Numbered from the stretch's first letter, positions 37,401 to 47,761 are shown. The stretch is DNA of 64,000 bases from Cellulomonas sp. URHD0024 (GCF_000426185.1 NZ_AUEW01000004.1:372001-436000); one strand, 5' to 3'. Translations and numbers: made by a program. The notes: a model not told the origin generated them from the sequence alone.

Positions 37401-38378
37401 TCAGGAGAGCAGTGCGAGCGTCTCCCGCTCGGCGACGGCCTGCGAGCGCGTCGGCGTGATGGTCTGCCCGTGCTCCCACAGGTCGATCACCCGTGGGTCG
37501 ATGTACGAGCTGCGGCACACCGCCGGGGTGTTCCCCAGCTCCTCGGCGACGTCGCGGACCACGGCAGTGACCACCCGGCGACGTGCGCGCTCCGAGGCCG
37601 GCGGCGGCCCGGCCGCGGCCAACCCGCGTGCGGCGAGCACCGTGGCGTGCCAGGTGCGGAAGTCCTTCGGCGTGGCGTCCGGGCCCAGCAGCTCCTTCAC
37701 GAACGCTCCGACGTCTGCGCTCGTCACGTCGTGCCAGGTGTCGCCGTCGCGCCAGGCGAGCAGCTCCTCGCCGTCGTCCGCGCGGCGTTTGAGCGAGCGG
37801 ATGGCAGCTGCGACGTCCTCGTCCTGGACGAGCGTGTCCCGGATCTGCCCGGACTTGGCTGGGAAGTGCAGGTGCACCGTGTCGTCCGCGACCACCCGGA
37901 CGTGCGTGCGCAGCAGGGTGGCCAGCCCGTAGGAGCCGTGCTGGAGGGCGTAGCCCTCGCCGCCGACCCGGAGGTAAGCCAGGTCGAGCAGGCGGAAGGC
38001 CAGCGCGAGCACCTTCTCCCGTGGCATGCCCTCCAGCCGGAGGTCGCGACGAACCCTGCGGCGGGCTGCGGGGAGCCGGCGCGCGATGTCGAGCACGCGG
38101 TCGTGCTTCAGACGGTCGCGCCGCAGCCTCCACTGCTGGTGGTAGAGGTACTGGCGCCGCCGGGCGTCGTCGAGGCCGGCCGCCTGGATGTGGCCGTTCG
38201 GCCAGGGGCTGATCCACACGTCACGCCAGGCCGGAGGGATGGCGAGGGCCCGGACGCGGCGCAGCGCCTCCTCGTCGTCGATGCGTTCGCGCGACACGTC
38301 GAGGTACACGAACCCGCGCCCGACGCGGCGACGCGACCAGCCGGGGGAGTCGATGCGGACACGGCGAAGGCGGGCCAT
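37401..38378 (-). CDS. DNA topoisomerase IB
   Basis: 325-residue bacterial type IB topoisomerase (poxvirus-like), relaxes supercoils without ATP. N-terminal domain with SRERIDDEEALRRVRALAIPPAW, catalytic domain with KSGQIRDTLV, PKDFRTWHATVLAARGL (active-site Arg and His region) and the nucleophilic Tyr in SSYIDPRVIDLW near 296. Not essential and only patchily present among bacteria, so it may be accessory. ATG 38378 lies 7 bases after GAGACT on the minus strand (38390-38385). Confidence 0.93.
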   Translation of the reverse strand: MARLRRVRIDSPGWSRRRVGRGFVYLDVSRERIDDEEALRRVRALAIPPAWRDVWISPWPNGHIQAAGLDDARRRQYLYHQQWRLRRDRLKHDRVLDIARRLPAARRRVRRDLRLEGMPREKVLALAFRLLDLAYLRVGGEGYALQHGSYGLATLLRTHVRVVADDTVHLHFPAKSGQIRDTLVQDEDVAAAIRSLKRRADDGEELLAWRDGDTWHDVTSADVGAFVKELLGPDATPKDFRTWHATVLAARGLAAAGPPPASERARRRVVTAVVRDVAEELGNTPAVCRSSYIDPRVIDLWEHGQTITPTRSQAVAERETLALLS

Positions 38379-38447
38379 GCGCGCAGTCTCACCCGGCGAG
38401 CTCCAGTGCGCGCGGCGAGCGTGCCGGCACCGGCTGAGGGCGAGGGT

Positions 38448-39305
38448 TCAGTCGGGGAACCGGACCATGCCCTCCTGGGCGACGGACGCGACGAGGGCGC
38501 CGTCCCGTGTGAACACCCGCGCTGCACCGAGCCCGCGACCGCCCTGCGCGCTCGGCGACGACTGCACGTACAACAACCAGTCGTCCACTCGTACGTCCCG
38601 GTGCCACCACATCGCGTGGTCCAGCGACGCGATCGACAGACCGCGGGTGACCCAGGAGTGCCCGGTCCTGCGCAGGATCGGTTCGAGCAGCACCTGGTCG
38701 CTCGCGTAGGCGAGGAGTGCACGGTGCAGCAGCTGGTCGTCCGGGAGCGGGCCCCGAGACCGGAACCAGACGGACTGCTGACCGATCGCGTCGCCGGCCG
38801 GTCCCAGGTACAGCTGCCCGTCGACGTGCCGCACGTCGAATGCCGCCTCCTGCGTCCAGAACTTCGCGACCGGGTGGTCGATGCCGCCGAGCACGTCGAG
38901 CGCGGACGGCACGTCCTCGGGATCCGGTACCCCGGGGGGCATCGGGTCGGCGTAGTCGACGCCGTCCTGCGTCTCCTGGAACGACGTGATCGCCGACAGG
39001 ATCGCGGTGCCGCCCTGCAGCGCGTGCGTCCGGCGGGCCGTGAAGGACCGGCCGTCGCGCAGGCGCTCGACCGCGAACGTGATCGGTTCGGCGACGTCGC
39101 CCGCCCGCAGGAAGTACCCGTGCAGCGAGTGGGGGAGCCGCCCGTCGGGCACCGTCGCGCCGGCGGCCAGCAGGGCCTGAGCGAGCACCTGCCCGCCGAA
39201 CACGCGCCCGCCCGGCTGGGGGAGGGACGACCCGGTGAACACGTCCGGGTCGGTGGGGTCGAGGCGCAGGATGTCGAGCACGGGCCGCATGGGGTCGGTG
39301 GTCAT
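38448..39305 (-). CDS. tesB: Acyl-CoA thioesterase II
   Basis: 285 residues, double-hotdog TesB family that hydrolyses medium and long acyl-CoAs. N-terminal hotdog with RVFGGQVLAQALLAA, LHGYFLRAGD; C-terminal hotdog with ISIASLDHAMWWHRDVRVDDWLLYVQSSPSAQGGRGLG containing the Asp/Gln/Thr-type catalytic positions. Start overlaps the stop of the upstream globin gene by one base (TGATG), so the two are coupled. Confidence 0.93.
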   Translation of the reverse strand: MTTDPMRPVLDILRLDPTDPDVFTGSSLPQPGGRVFGGQVLAQALLAAGATVPDGRLPHSLHGYFLRAGDVAEPITFAVERLRDGRSFTARRTHALQGGTAILSAITSFQETQDGVDYADPMPPGVPDPEDVPSALDVLGGIDHPVAKFWTQEAAFDVRHVDGQLYLGPAGDAIGQQSVWFRSRGPLPDDQLLHRALLAYASDQVLLEPILRRTGHSWVTRGLSIASLDHAMWWHRDVRVDDWLLYVQSSPSAQGGRGLGAARVFTRDGALVASVAQEGMVRFPD

Positions 39306-39697
39306 CAGTCCTCGAAGGTGTTGAGCATCGAGTGCGCGGCACGTTCCAGGTAGTCCCAGAGCTCGGCCTTGTGCAGCGGGGCGAGGTCGAGGGTGTCCAC
39401 CGCGGCCCGCATGTGCAGGAGCCAGCGGTCGCGCGCAGCCGGGTTCACCGTGAACGGCGCGTGCCGCATCCGGAGCCGGGGGTGGCCGCGCTGGTCGGAG
39501 TAGGTGGTCGGTCCGCCCCAGTACTGCTCGAGGAACATGGTCAGCCGCTCGCGCGCGGGTCCCAGGTCCTGCTCCGGATACATCGGCCGCAGCGCGGGGT
39601 CGTCGGCCACGCCCCGGTAGAACTCGTCGACCAGCCTGACGAACGTCTCGTGCCCGCCGACCGCGGCGTAGAAGGAGTCGGGTCTCACGCCGACCAT
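39305..39697 (-). CDS. glbO: Group II truncated haemoglobin
   Basis: 130 residues, haem protein that binds O2 and may protect respiration or handle reactive nitrogen species. Group II features: [22 protein letters not shown] with Tyr B10, MYPEQDL with Tyr CD1, proximal His in RMRHAPFTV, and Trp G8 in RDRWLLHM. First gene of a two-gene unit with tesB. A CAGCGT hexamer (minus strand 39709-39704) is 7 bases before the ATG. Confidence 0.93.
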   Translation of the reverse strand: MVGVRPDSFYAAVGGHETFVRLVDEFYRGVADDPALRPMYPEQDLGPARERLTMFLEQYWGGPTTYSDQRGHPRLRMRHAPFTVNPAARDRWLLHMRAAVDTLDLAPLHKAELWDYLERAAHSMLNTFED

Positions 39698-39711
39698 CCT
39701 CACACGCTGAC

Positions 39712-41412
39712 CTACAGCCCCAGGTCCTCCAGCGCCGGGAGCCCGGCGCGCACGACGGCCCGCGCGTCGGCGGCTGTCGCCGCGGCGAGCGCCAGCTGTG
39801 CGAGTCGTCGGCACTGGTCGAGCGACGTCACTGCAAGCAGGGCCGCGACGTCGGGCAGGGCGCGGGGGGTCATGGACAACGACGTGATGCCCAGGCCGAC
39901 GAGCACGACGGCGAGCGCAGGGCTGGCGGCGGCCTCCCCGCAGACGCCGACCGGCCGACCCTGCTGCGCGCCGCCCGCGCAGGCGGCAGCGATGAGGTGC
40001 AGGACGGCGGGCTGCCACGGGTCGGACAGCTCGGCGACGGCGCCCAGCAGGCGGTCGGCGGCCATCGTGTACTGCGTCAGGTCGTTGGTCCCGATGCTCG
40101 CGAACGCCGCGTGCGCCAGGATCGGCCCGGACAGCAGCGCGGCGCTGGGCACTTCGATCATCACGCCGGCCACGTCCAGCCCGTGCCCGGCGCACGAGGC
40201 CACGAACTGCTCGGCCTCGTCGACGGTCGACACCATCGGCGCCATGACCCAGACGTCGGCCTGCTCCTGGTCGGCCGCGCGCGCGATCGCGGTGAGCTGG
40301 TCCTCGAGCACCTCCGGGTGTCGCACCGCGGTGCGCAGACCGCGCACGCCGAGGGCGGGGTTCACCTCGTGGTCGTCCGTCAGGAACGGCAGCGGCTTGT
40401 CGGCTCCCGCGTCCAAGGTCCGGATCACGACCTTGCGTGCGGGGAACGCGGCCAGGACGCGCCGGTAGGCGATCACCTGCTCGTCGACCGTCGGCGCCTC
40501 CGTGCGACCGAGGAACCCGAACTCCGTGCGGAACAGTCCCACGCCCTCGGCGCCCGCGGCGGCGGCCGGCTCGGCGTCGGACGGGTCGCCGACGTTCGCC
40601 AGGAGCGCCACGGCGTGCCCGTCGGAGGTCCGGCCGTGCCCGTCGAACGTGCGCACCGAGCGCCCGAGCGCCCGTGCGGCACGGACCTGCTCCTCGGACG
40701 GGTCGACCGTGACCGTGCCCGCCGACCCGTCGACGAGCAGCAGGCCCTCGGCGTGCACGACGGCCTCGGCACCGCGTGCCGCCACGACGGTCGGGATGCC
40801 GCGTGCGCGGGCGAGGATCGCGGTGTGCGACGTGGGCCCACCGGTGCCGGTCACGATGGCCAGCACGCGTGTCGTGTCCAGGGTCGCGACGATCGCCGGC
40901 GCGAGGTCGGCCGCGACGAGCACGAACGGGGCCTCGTGCGCGGGGACGCCCGGCGCCGGCCGGCCGGTCAGCTGCGCGACGAGCCGGTCGCGCACGTCGG
41001 CGATGTCCTGGGTGCGCTCGGCGAAGTACCCACCGAGCGCCTCGAACTGCTCGGCCACCGCCTCGGCGGCCTCCCACACGGCACGCTCGGGAACGAGCCG
41101 GTCGTTGATCACGCGTTGCTCGGCGTCCTCGACCAGGGTCGGGTCGGCCGCGATCGCCGCGGTCGCGTGCAGCAGGTCGGCGCTCTCGCCCGAGGCGCGG
41201 TCGGCGGCGGCGTCGAGCGCGGCGCGCACCACCTCGGACGCCTCACCGATGCGGGTCGCTGCGGCGGCGTAGTCGGTACCGGGCGGGAGGCGACGACCCG
41301 ACGGGGGTTCGGCGACGGGGTCCGGCATGAGGACTGCCGGGGCCACGACGCGCCCAGGACTCACCCCGATGCCCGTGATGACCGTGGGATTTTCGGCTTG
41401 CACGGCACTCAC
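39712..41412 (-). CDS. ptsI: Phosphoenolpyruvate-protein phosphotransferase (PTS enzyme I)
   Basis: 566 residues. Transfers phosphate from PEP to HPr. Phosphorylated His196 in [17 protein letters not shown]-binding barrel with [40 protein letters not shown] and the C-terminal Cys in [12 protein letters not shown] 41412 has a GAGGAGGTCAC site. Divergent from the EIIB/EIIA genes; HPr is not in this window. Confidence 0.95.
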   Translation of the reverse strand: MSAVQAENPTVITGIGVSPGRVVAPAVLMPDPVAEPPSGRRLPPGTDYAAAATRIGEASEVVRAALDAAADRASGESADLLHATAAIAADPTLVEDAEQRVINDRLVPERAVWEAAEAVAEQFEALGGYFAERTQDIADVRDRLVAQLTGRPAPGVPAHEAPFVLVAADLAPAIVATLDTTRVLAIVTGTGGPTSHTAILARARGIPTVVAARGAEAVVHAEGLLLVDGSAGTVTVDPSEEQVRAARALGRSVRTFDGHGRTSDGHAVALLANVGDPSDAEPAAAAGAEGVGLFRTEFGFLGRTEAPTVDEQVIAYRRVLAAFPARKVVIRTLDAGADKPLPFLTDDHEVNPALGVRGLRTAVRHPEVLEDQLTAIARAADQEQADVWVMAPMVSTVDEAEQFVASCAGHGLDVAGVMIEVPSAALLSGPILAHAAFASIGTNDLTQYTMAADRLLGAVAELSDPWQPAVLHLIAAACAGGAQQGRPVGVCGEAAASPALAVVLVGLGITSLSMTPRALPDVAALLAVTSLDQCRRLAQLALAAATAADARAVVRAGLPALEDLGL

Positions 41413-41565
41413 CGGCGTGACCTCCTCGTCGACCTATCGAAGTGTGGGCCCTGCCTGTCCCCGAACGCCAGCCGGACGCGTCCGAGCGTCTGAGCCCGGT
41501 GTCCAGCGCACGGCGTTACTCTTGCGTCGCGCGTACCGCAGCGCGCCCGCGAGCTGAGGAGTTCC

Positions 41566-41796
41566 ATGAGCAAGGCAGAGCAGATCCTCGCAGCGCTGGG
41601 TGGGGACTCGAACGTCGTGGACCTCGAACCCTGCATCACCCGGCTCCGCGTCGAGGTGACCGACGCACACCTGGTCGACGAGATCGCCCTGAAGGCCAGC
41701 GGCGCGTTCGGCGTGGTCCGTTCGGGTCGCATCGTCCAGGTGATCGTCGGCCCGGAAGCCGACAACCTCGCCGCCGAGCTCGACTCCCTGCGCTGA
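41566..41796 (+). CDS. PTS EIIB component (glucose/N-acetylglucosamine family)
   Basis: 76-residue stand-alone EIIB. Phospho-accepting Cys23 in NVVDLEPCITRLRVEV; FGVVRSGRIVQVIVG completes the fold. In many bacteria this domain is fused to EIIC; here it is free. ATG 41566 has a GAGGAG site. Next gene encodes EIIA, 20 bases on. No EIIC lies nearby. Confidence 0.92.
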   Translation: MSKAEQILAALGGDSNVVDLEPCITRLRVEVTDAHLVDEIALKASGAFGVVRSGRIVQVIVGPEADNLAAELDSLR

Positions 41797-41816
41797 GCAC
41801 CGCCCCGGACAGGGCG

Positions 41817-42278
41817 ATGGCCTCCGTGCGGCTCCTCAGCCCCCTGACCGGGGTCGTGCTGCCCGTCACCGCCGTGCCCGACCCGGTGTTCGCCGAGGGG
41901 ATGGTTGGACCCGGTCTCGCGATCGAGCCGCTGCGCACTGCGACCCAGACGGTCGTCGCCCCCGCGGACGGGGTCATCGGTGCGCTGCACCCGCACGCGT
42001 TCGCGCTCGAGCTGAGCGAGGGGCGCACCATCCTCGTCCACCTGGGGATCGACACGGTGAGCCTGGCCGGTTCGGGCTTCACGCTGCACGTCCAGCGTGG
42101 GCAGGCCGTGCGTGCCGGCGACCACCTGGTCACGTGGTCGCCGCTCGACGTGCACGCGGCCCAGCTCGCGACCATCTGCCCGGTCGTCGCGCTCCAGGCC
42201 GAGCCCGACCTGCTGACCGTCCTGGTGCCCGAGGGGGGCACTGTCCACGCGGGGGAACCGTTGCTCGACTGGGCGTGA
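41817..42278 (+). CDS. PTS EIIA component (glucose family, Crr-like)
   Basis: 153 residues. Begins LLSPLTGVVLPVTAVPDPVFAEGMVGPGLAIEP, the EIIA-Glc barrel, with active-site His60 in LHPHAFAL and phospho-accepting His75 in TILVHLGIDTV. Follows the EIIB gene by 20 bases in one operon. It would phosphorylate the neighbouring EIIB and might also regulate other systems (known role of EIIA-Glc). Confidence 0.93.
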   Translation: MASVRLLSPLTGVVLPVTAVPDPVFAEGMVGPGLAIEPLRTATQTVVAPADGVIGALHPHAFALELSEGRTILVHLGIDTVSLAGSGFTLHVQRGQAVRAGDHLVTWSPLDVHAAQLATICPVVALQAEPDLLTVLVPEGGTVHAGEPLLDWA

Positions 42279-42343
42279 ACGCGGTGGGCTGCCGTCCTCG
42301 AGGCGCGACGACGCCATTGCCGGGGGTGCCTGCCCCAGGGCCG

Positions 42344-43378
42344 TCAGGCCTCCGCAGGACCCGACGACGCCGCCTCGCGGGCGCCCTGCTCGTTGGCGAT
42401 GTCGTCGAGCGGCGTGTCGTGCGGGTCCCGGGTCCCGGTCCGCTCCGCCACGGCCGCGCGATGCGTCGCCATCAGGTCCCGCTGGCCGGCCAGCGGGACG
42501 TGCGCCTGCTCGAGAGCCTGTCGCGTAGCGATCCGCAGCTCGCGTGCGACCTCCCACTGCTGCGCGGGTGACGTCTTGACCTTGAGCCGCAGGGTGACGG
42601 CCTCGGCGCTGAGCCTCTCGATGCCGGTGATCGTCGGCTCGCCCAGGATGTGCGAGCCGATCACCGGGTCGGCCACGACGCGCGCGGCCGCCTCGGCCAG
42701 CAGGCCGCGGACCTCGTCGAGATCGGCGAAGTAGTCCACGTCGATCTCGACGACCGCGATCGCCCAGCCCTGCGTCTTGTTGCCGACCCGCAGCATCGTG
42801 CCGTTCGGGACGTACCAGAGCGTGCCGTCGGCGTCGCGGATCTTGGTGACCCGCAGCGTGACCGCCTCGACGGTGCCGTTGGCGGGCCCCACGTCGATCA
42901 CGTCGCCGACGCCGTACTGGTCCTCCAGGAGCATGAAGAGGCCGGTGAGGAAGTCCTTGACCAGGCTCTGCGCACCGAAACCGAGGGCGACGCCGACGAT
43001 GCCGACGGACGCGATGAACGGCGCGAGGCTGATGCCCAACGTGTCCAGGATCAGGAAGAACGCCGTGCACCCGACCGCGATCGACGCGGTCGAGCGCAGT
43101 ACCGAGCCGATCGTTCGTGCGCGCTGGGCCCGCCGGGCGTTGGCCAAGGGGTTGGCCCTGTCGAGCACCGCGCCGACCGGGCTGTCGCCGAGCGGCCGGA
43201 GCATCTCGCGCTCCAGCCACGGCGTGCCGTCGGCGACGTGGTTGGTGATCGAGCGGATCGATCGCCGGATGAGCCACAGAGCGATCGAGCTGATCGCGAC
43301 GATGAGGATGATGCGCAACGGGATGCCGAGGAACCACTGCGCGGGGGTCTGGGCCCCGTCGTCGGCCGCCCGGATCAC
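42344..43378 (-). CDS. MscS-family mechanosensitive channel
   Basis: 344 residues with an N-terminal anchor (about 15-40), two further membrane helices and the pore segment IASVGIVGVALGFGAQSLVKDFLTGLFMLLEDQYGVGDVI, the glycine-rich MscS TM3. Beta domain VEAVTLRVTKIRDADGTLWYVPNG follows. Acidic/Thr-rich tail. Releases osmolytes under hypo-osmotic shock. GTG 43378 overlaps the stop of the prolyl oligopeptidase gene (GTGA). Together with the osmoprotectant importer it covers both directions of osmotic stress. Confidence 0.9.
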   Translation of the reverse strand: MIRAADDGAQTPAQWFLGIPLRIILIVAISSIALWLIRRSIRSITNHVADGTPWLEREMLRPLGDSPVGAVLDRANPLANARRAQRARTIGSVLRSTASIAVGCTAFFLILDTLGISLAPFIASVGIVGVALGFGAQSLVKDFLTGLFMLLEDQYGVGDVIDVGPANGTVEAVTLRVTKIRDADGTLWYVPNGTMLRVGNKTQGWAIAVVEIDVDYFADLDEVRGLLAEAAARVVADPVIGSHILGEPTITGIERLSAEAVTLRLKVKTSPAQQWEVARELRIATRQALEQAHVPLAGQRDLMATHRAAVAERTGTRDPHDTPLDDIANEQGAREAASSGPAEA

Positions 43379-45519
43379 GCGCGGGCCCACAGACCGGTGC
43401 GGTCCGCCGCGAACTGGAGCTGCTCGACCGACAGCCCGATGCTCCGGGACAGCGAGCGGCCGCCGTGTCCCACGCCGGTCTCGCGACGCAGAAGGATCGG
43501 CCGTGTCGAGGGGTCGCCGGTCGACGCCGCCTGCAGCGCCGCGGTGAGCTTGCGGGCGTGCAGCGGGTCGACGCGGGTGTCGCCCTCGAACACGGTGAAG
43601 AGGGTGGCCGGGTAGGCGGTGCCGGGCACCACGCGGTGGTAGGGCGAGTAGCCGAGCAGCCAGCCGAGCTCCGTCGGGTCCTCGGCGTCCCCGTACTCCT
43701 CGGTCCACGTGACGCCGAGCCCGAACTGCTGGTAGCGGACCATGTCGAGCAGCGGGGCGGAGCACACCGCCGCCGCGAACAGGTCCGGCCGCTGCGTCAC
43801 CGCCGCACCGACCAGCAGGCCGCCGTTCGAGCCTCCCCAGCAGGCGAGCGCGTCGGGCGTCGTCCAGCCGTTCGCGACGAGGTGCTCGGCGACCGCGTGG
43901 AAGTCGTCGTACACGTTCTGCTTGTTGCCCCGCATGCCGTCGCGGTGCCACTGCTCGCCCTCCTCGCCGCCGCCGCGCAGGTTGGCGACGACGTAGACGC
44001 CGCCCGCCTCGACCCACGCGAGGGTCGTCGCGGAGTAGGCGGGGTCGAGGGAGACCTGGAAGCCGCCGTAGCCGTACAGGATCGTCGGCGCCGGCCTGGT
44101 CGGTGCGCCGGTCGCGTCGAGGGAGTCCTCGAGCGCGACCACGAACGCTCGGACCACGGTGCCGTCCTTGCTGACCACGTCGATCTGCTGCGCGACGACG
44201 TCGGGGACATCGGCGACGAGTCCGGGCGGAGCGGCCCACAGGGTGGTCCGGCGCGTCGCAGCGTCGAGGTGCCGGACCGTCGACGGCGAGGTGTGGTCGG
44301 TGTACGAGAACCAGATGTCCTTGCCGCCCTCGGGACGCGTCACCAGTCCCGAGATCGACCCGAGCCCCGGCAGCGGCACGAGCTCCAGCAGCTCGCCCGT
44401 CCGGGGGTCGTGCGCCGTCACCTCCGAGACCGCGTGCCGACGCCACGACGCGAACAGCTCGGTCGGTGTGGTGTCGTCCCCACCGCCGTCGGCGAACGCG
44501 ACATCCTCGAGCACAGCCGTCGGGTCCTCCTCGACGAGGGTCGTCCAGTGCTCGACTCCCGGCTCGAGGGGATCGGCCACCGCAAGGCGCCCGCGGGGCG
44601 CGTCGAGGTCCGTGTGCACGTAGAGCCGCCCGTCGCGCCCCACCCACGCACCGGTCTGCGCGTCGAGCCCGACCGCGACCTCGGCGAACGTCGGGGCCTC
44701 GAGCGGGGTCGTCGACAGGTCGGCGATCCAGACGTCCGTGCGCGGTGCGGTGCCGGCGGACGCCGAGACGATCAGCCAGCGCCCGTCCCGCGACACCGAG
44801 ACGCCGTAGTAGTTGGTGTGGTCGAGCCCGTCGCCGAACACCTCGACGTCCTGGTCGGCCGGCGTGCCCAGCCGGTGCAGCCACACGCGGCGGTGGTACT
44901 GGACCTCGTCCGCCGGCAGCAGCTCGGGGGCCAGGCGCCGGACGTAGAAGAACGCGTCGCCACCGGGCAGCCAGGCGACAGGGGAGTACCGGGCGCGGTC
45001 GATCGGTCCGTCGACGACGTCGCCGGTCGTCACGTCGAGGACGCGCAGGACGCTCTCCTCGGTGCCGCCGGACGAGACCTGGTAGGCCACGAGATGGCCC
45101 TCCTTCGACGGCTGCCAGGAGTCCAGGGTCGTCGTGCCGTCGGGGTCGATCACCATCGGGTCGAGCAGGACCCGCTCGCCATCACCCTCCGCGACGACGA
45201 CCACGGCGTGCTCCTGGTCACCGGAGCGACGCGAGAAGAACCGCCGGTCGCCGCGCCACGCCGGCGGGCTCACGAAGCCCGCGCCGAGCAGCTCCCGGAG
45301 CCGGGCGGTCAACGCGTCGGTCGACAGCGGCCCGTCGGTGGGCAGCCCGGCCCGGTACGCCTGGTAGAGCTCGTCCTGCGCCGCCGACCACGCCTGCGTC
45401 TCGGCAGAGGTCTCGTCCTCCAGCCACCGGTAGGGGTCGGACACCTGGTGGCCGCGAAGGTCCTCGACGAGGTCGAGCCGGAGGGTCGTCGGGTAGAGGC
45501 GTGGAGCGGGGGCCGTCAT
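43375..45519 (-). CDS. Prolyl oligopeptidase family serine peptidase (S9A)
   Basis: 714 residues, cytosolic; cuts after proline in short peptides. N-terminal seven-blade propeller (about 70-420) preceded by DPYRWLEDETSAETQAWSAAQ; C-terminal alpha/beta hydrolase with catalytic Ser in CWGGSNGGLLVG, Asp in VFEGDTRVDPLHARKL and His in TGVGHGGRS. A shorter start (ATG 45519) is chosen over 45567 because the family N-terminus begins YPTTLRLD and a TAGCCT hexamer (minus strand 45533-45528) sits 9 bases before it. Confidence 0.92.
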   Translation of the reverse strand: MTAPAPRLYPTTLRLDLVEDLRGHQVSDPYRWLEDETSAETQAWSAAQDELYQAYRAGLPTDGPLSTDALTARLRELLGAGFVSPPAWRGDRRFFSRRSGDQEHAVVVVAEGDGERVLLDPMVIDPDGTTTLDSWQPSKEGHLVAYQVSSGGTEESVLRVLDVTTGDVVDGPIDRARYSPVAWLPGGDAFFYVRRLAPELLPADEVQYHRRVWLHRLGTPADQDVEVFGDGLDHTNYYGVSVSRDGRWLIVSASAGTAPRTDVWIADLSTTPLEAPTFAEVAVGLDAQTGAWVGRDGRLYVHTDLDAPRGRLAVADPLEPGVEHWTTLVEEDPTAVLEDVAFADGGGDDTTPTELFASWRRHAVSEVTAHDPRTGELLELVPLPGLGSISGLVTRPEGGKDIWFSYTDHTSPSTVRHLDAATRRTTLWAAPPGLVADVPDVVAQQIDVVSKDGTVVRAFVVALEDSLDATGAPTRPAPTILYGYGGFQVSLDPAYSATTLAWVEAGGVYVVANLRGGGEEGEQWHRDGMRGNKQNVYDDFHAVAEHLVANGWTTPDALACWGGSNGGLLVGAAVTQRPDLFAAAVCSAPLLDMVRYQQFGLGVTWTEEYGDAEDPTELGWLLGYSPYHRVVPGTAYPATLFTVFEGDTRVDPLHARKLTAALQAASTGDPSTRPILLRRETGVGHGGRSLSRSIGLSVEQLQFAADRTGLWARA

Positions 45520-45631
45520 GGTCCGCAAGGCTACGTCGCGTGCCGGTGGACGTCTCGTGTGACGCACGCGCGCGACGTATGTGCTGCGTATGGGGCCGTG
45601 TCTGTCGTTGTGTGTCTGGCAGGATCGAGAC

Positions 45632-47761
45632 GTGGCCGACGACCCGGTACCTGCGTCCGACGCCCTGCTACGCCTTGCTACGGCCTACGGGGTGGTGCCC
45701 GATCACTGGGACTTCCATGGTCGGAACCGCCGCGCCAGCACGGCGACCCTGCAGGGCGTGCTCCGTGCGCTCGGCGTGGACGCCTCGTCGCCCGAGCGCA
45801 TCGACCTGGCGATCGCGCATGTCGAGGACATGCCGTGGCGCCGCGTCCTGCCGCCGGTCCTGGTGGTCCGCGAGGGTCGGCACGCGCATGTTCCCGTGCA
45901 CGTCCGGCACGGCGACCCGGTCGAGGTCTGGATCGAGCTGGACCCCGAGGTGGGCGGCGGCCGCCGCGAGGTCTCGCAGGCTGACGTGCCGGTCGACCCG
46001 CGGAGCGTCGACGGGCGCCTGGTCGGTCGGGCGACGTTCACGCTCCCCGACGACCTGCCGCTCGGCTGGCACGAGATCGTGGCCCGTGGCCCGTCGGTGG
46101 ATGCGCACAGCCCGCTCGTCGTGACGCCGTCGCACCTCGACCTCCCCGAACCGATCCGCACGCACCGGTCGTGGGGCCTCATGGCGCAGCTCTACTCGGT
46201 CCGATCGAGCGCCTCGTGGGGTGTCGGGGACCTGGCGGACCTCGCTGAGATCGGCTGGCTCGCCGGACGCGAGCTCGGTGCCGACTTCCTGCTGATCAAC
46301 CCGCTGCACGCGGCCGAGCCGACGGTGCCGATGACCCCGTCGCCGTACCTGCCGACCACCCGCCGGTTCGTCAACCCGCTGTACATCCGCGTCGAGGACG
46401 TGCGCGAGGCCGGTTACCTCTCCGCGGCGGACCGCACGCTCGTCGAGTGGGCAGCCGAACCTGTGCTGGCCACGGACGGGGACCCGGGGCCGATCGACCG
46501 CGACGCAGCCTGGACGGCGAAGCGGGCGGCCCTGGAGGTCGTCTTCGCCGCGCCGCGTTCCGCCGCACGGCAGGCCGCCTTCGACAGCTATGTCGAGCAG
46601 GAGGGCGCGGGGCTGGAGACGTTCGCGCTCTGGTGTGCGCTGGCGGAGAGGTACGAGGACCGGGAGTGGCCGTCCGAGGCCCGGGATCCGGCGTCGGCGT
46701 TCGTCGCGGAGGCCCGCCGCGAGCTGGCCGACCGCGTCCAGTTCCACATGTGGCTCCAGTGGCAGGCCGACCAGCAGCTCGCCGCCGCACAACGCGCCGC
46801 GCTCGACGGCGGTATGGCGCTCGGGATCATGCACGACCTCGCCGTGGGCGTGCACCCCGACGGCGCGGACGTCTGGGCATTGGGCGACGTGCTGGCGCGC
46901 GGTGCCACGGTGGGCGCCCCGCCGGACATGTACAACCAGCAGGGGCAGAACTGGTCCCAGCCGCCGTGGCGCCCCGACGCGCTGGCCCGGGCGGCGTACA
47001 AGCCGTACCGGGACATGCTGCGCACCGTGCTCCGGCACGCGGGCGCCATCCGGATCGACCACGTGATCGGGCTCTTCCGGCTCTGGTGGATCCCCGAGGG
47101 CGCCGACTCCGTCGACGGGGCCTACGTCCGGTACGACCACGAGGCGCTCGTCGGGATCCTCGCGCTCGAGGCGCACCGGGCGGGTGCGGTGGTGATCGGC
47201 GAGGACCTCGGCACCGTCGAGCCGTGGGTCCGCGACTACCTGTCCGACCGCGGGATCCTGGGCACGTCCGTGCTGTGGTTCGAGCGCGACCTGCACGGCG
47301 CCCCGCTGCCGCCGGAGCACTACCGGCCGCTCGTCCTGGCGACCGTGACCACCCACGACCTGCCGCCGACGGCCGGGTACCTCGCCGGCGAGCACGTCGC
47401 GATCCGCGAACGGCTCGGGCTCCTGACGGAGCCCGTGGAGCTGGTGCGCGCGGCCGCGAACGCCGAGCGCGACCAGATGCTCGACGTGCTGCGTCAGCGC
47501 GGGCTCCTCGGCGACGACCCGTCCGAGCGCGAGATCATCGAGGCCCTGCACACGTACGTCCTGGCCACACCGTCCGTGCTGGTCGGCGTCTCGCTGGCCG
47601 ACGCCGTGGGGGAGCGGCGCGCCCAGAACCAGCCCGGCACCGACAAGGAGTACCCGAACTGGAAGGTGCCACTCGCCGACGGGTCCGGTCGCGTCGTGCT
47701 CGTCGACGACCTGTTCACCAACTCGCGCCTGCGTTCGCTGGCGGCCGTCCTCAACGCGTGA
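45632..47761 (+). CDS. malQ: 4-alpha-glucanotransferase
   Basis: 709 residues, GH77 amylomaltase that rearranges maltodextrins. N-terminal beta-rich extension (1-170) typical of actinobacterial MalQ. The barrel has PYLPTTRRFVNPLYI, the nucleophile Asp in IRIDHVIGLFRLWW, acid/base Glu in VIGEDLGTV and the transition-state Asp in TTHDLPPTAGY, and the end reads NQPGTDKEYPNWKVPL. GTG 45632 is chosen over 45581 because CAGGAT (45620-45625) ends 7 bases before it. Divergent from the oligopeptidase gene. Confidence 0.95.
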   Translation: MADDPVPASDALLRLATAYGVVPDHWDFHGRNRRASTATLQGVLRALGVDASSPERIDLAIAHVEDMPWRRVLPPVLVVREGRHAHVPVHVRHGDPVEVWIELDPEVGGGRREVSQADVPVDPRSVDGRLVGRATFTLPDDLPLGWHEIVARGPSVDAHSPLVVTPSHLDLPEPIRTHRSWGLMAQLYSVRSSASWGVGDLADLAEIGWLAGRELGADFLLINPLHAAEPTVPMTPSPYLPTTRRFVNPLYIRVEDVREAGYLSAADRTLVEWAAEPVLATDGDPGPIDRDAAWTAKRAALEVVFAAPRSAARQAAFDSYVEQEGAGLETFALWCALAERYEDREWPSEARDPASAFVAEARRELADRVQFHMWLQWQADQQLAAAQRAALDGGMALGIMHDLAVGVHPDGADVWALGDVLARGATVGAPPDMYNQQGQNWSQPPWRPDALARAAYKPYRDMLRTVLRHAGAIRIDHVIGLFRLWWIPEGADSVDGAYVRYDHEALVGILALEAHRAGAVVIGEDLGTVEPWVRDYLSDRGILGTSVLWFERDLHGAPLPPEHYRPLVLATVTTHDLPPTAGYLAGEHVAIRERLGLLTEPVELVRAAANAERDQMLDVLRQRGLLGDDPSEREIIEALHTYVLATPSVLVGVSLADAVGERRAQNQPGTDKEYPNWKVPLADGSGRVVLVDDLFTNSRLRSLAAVLNA

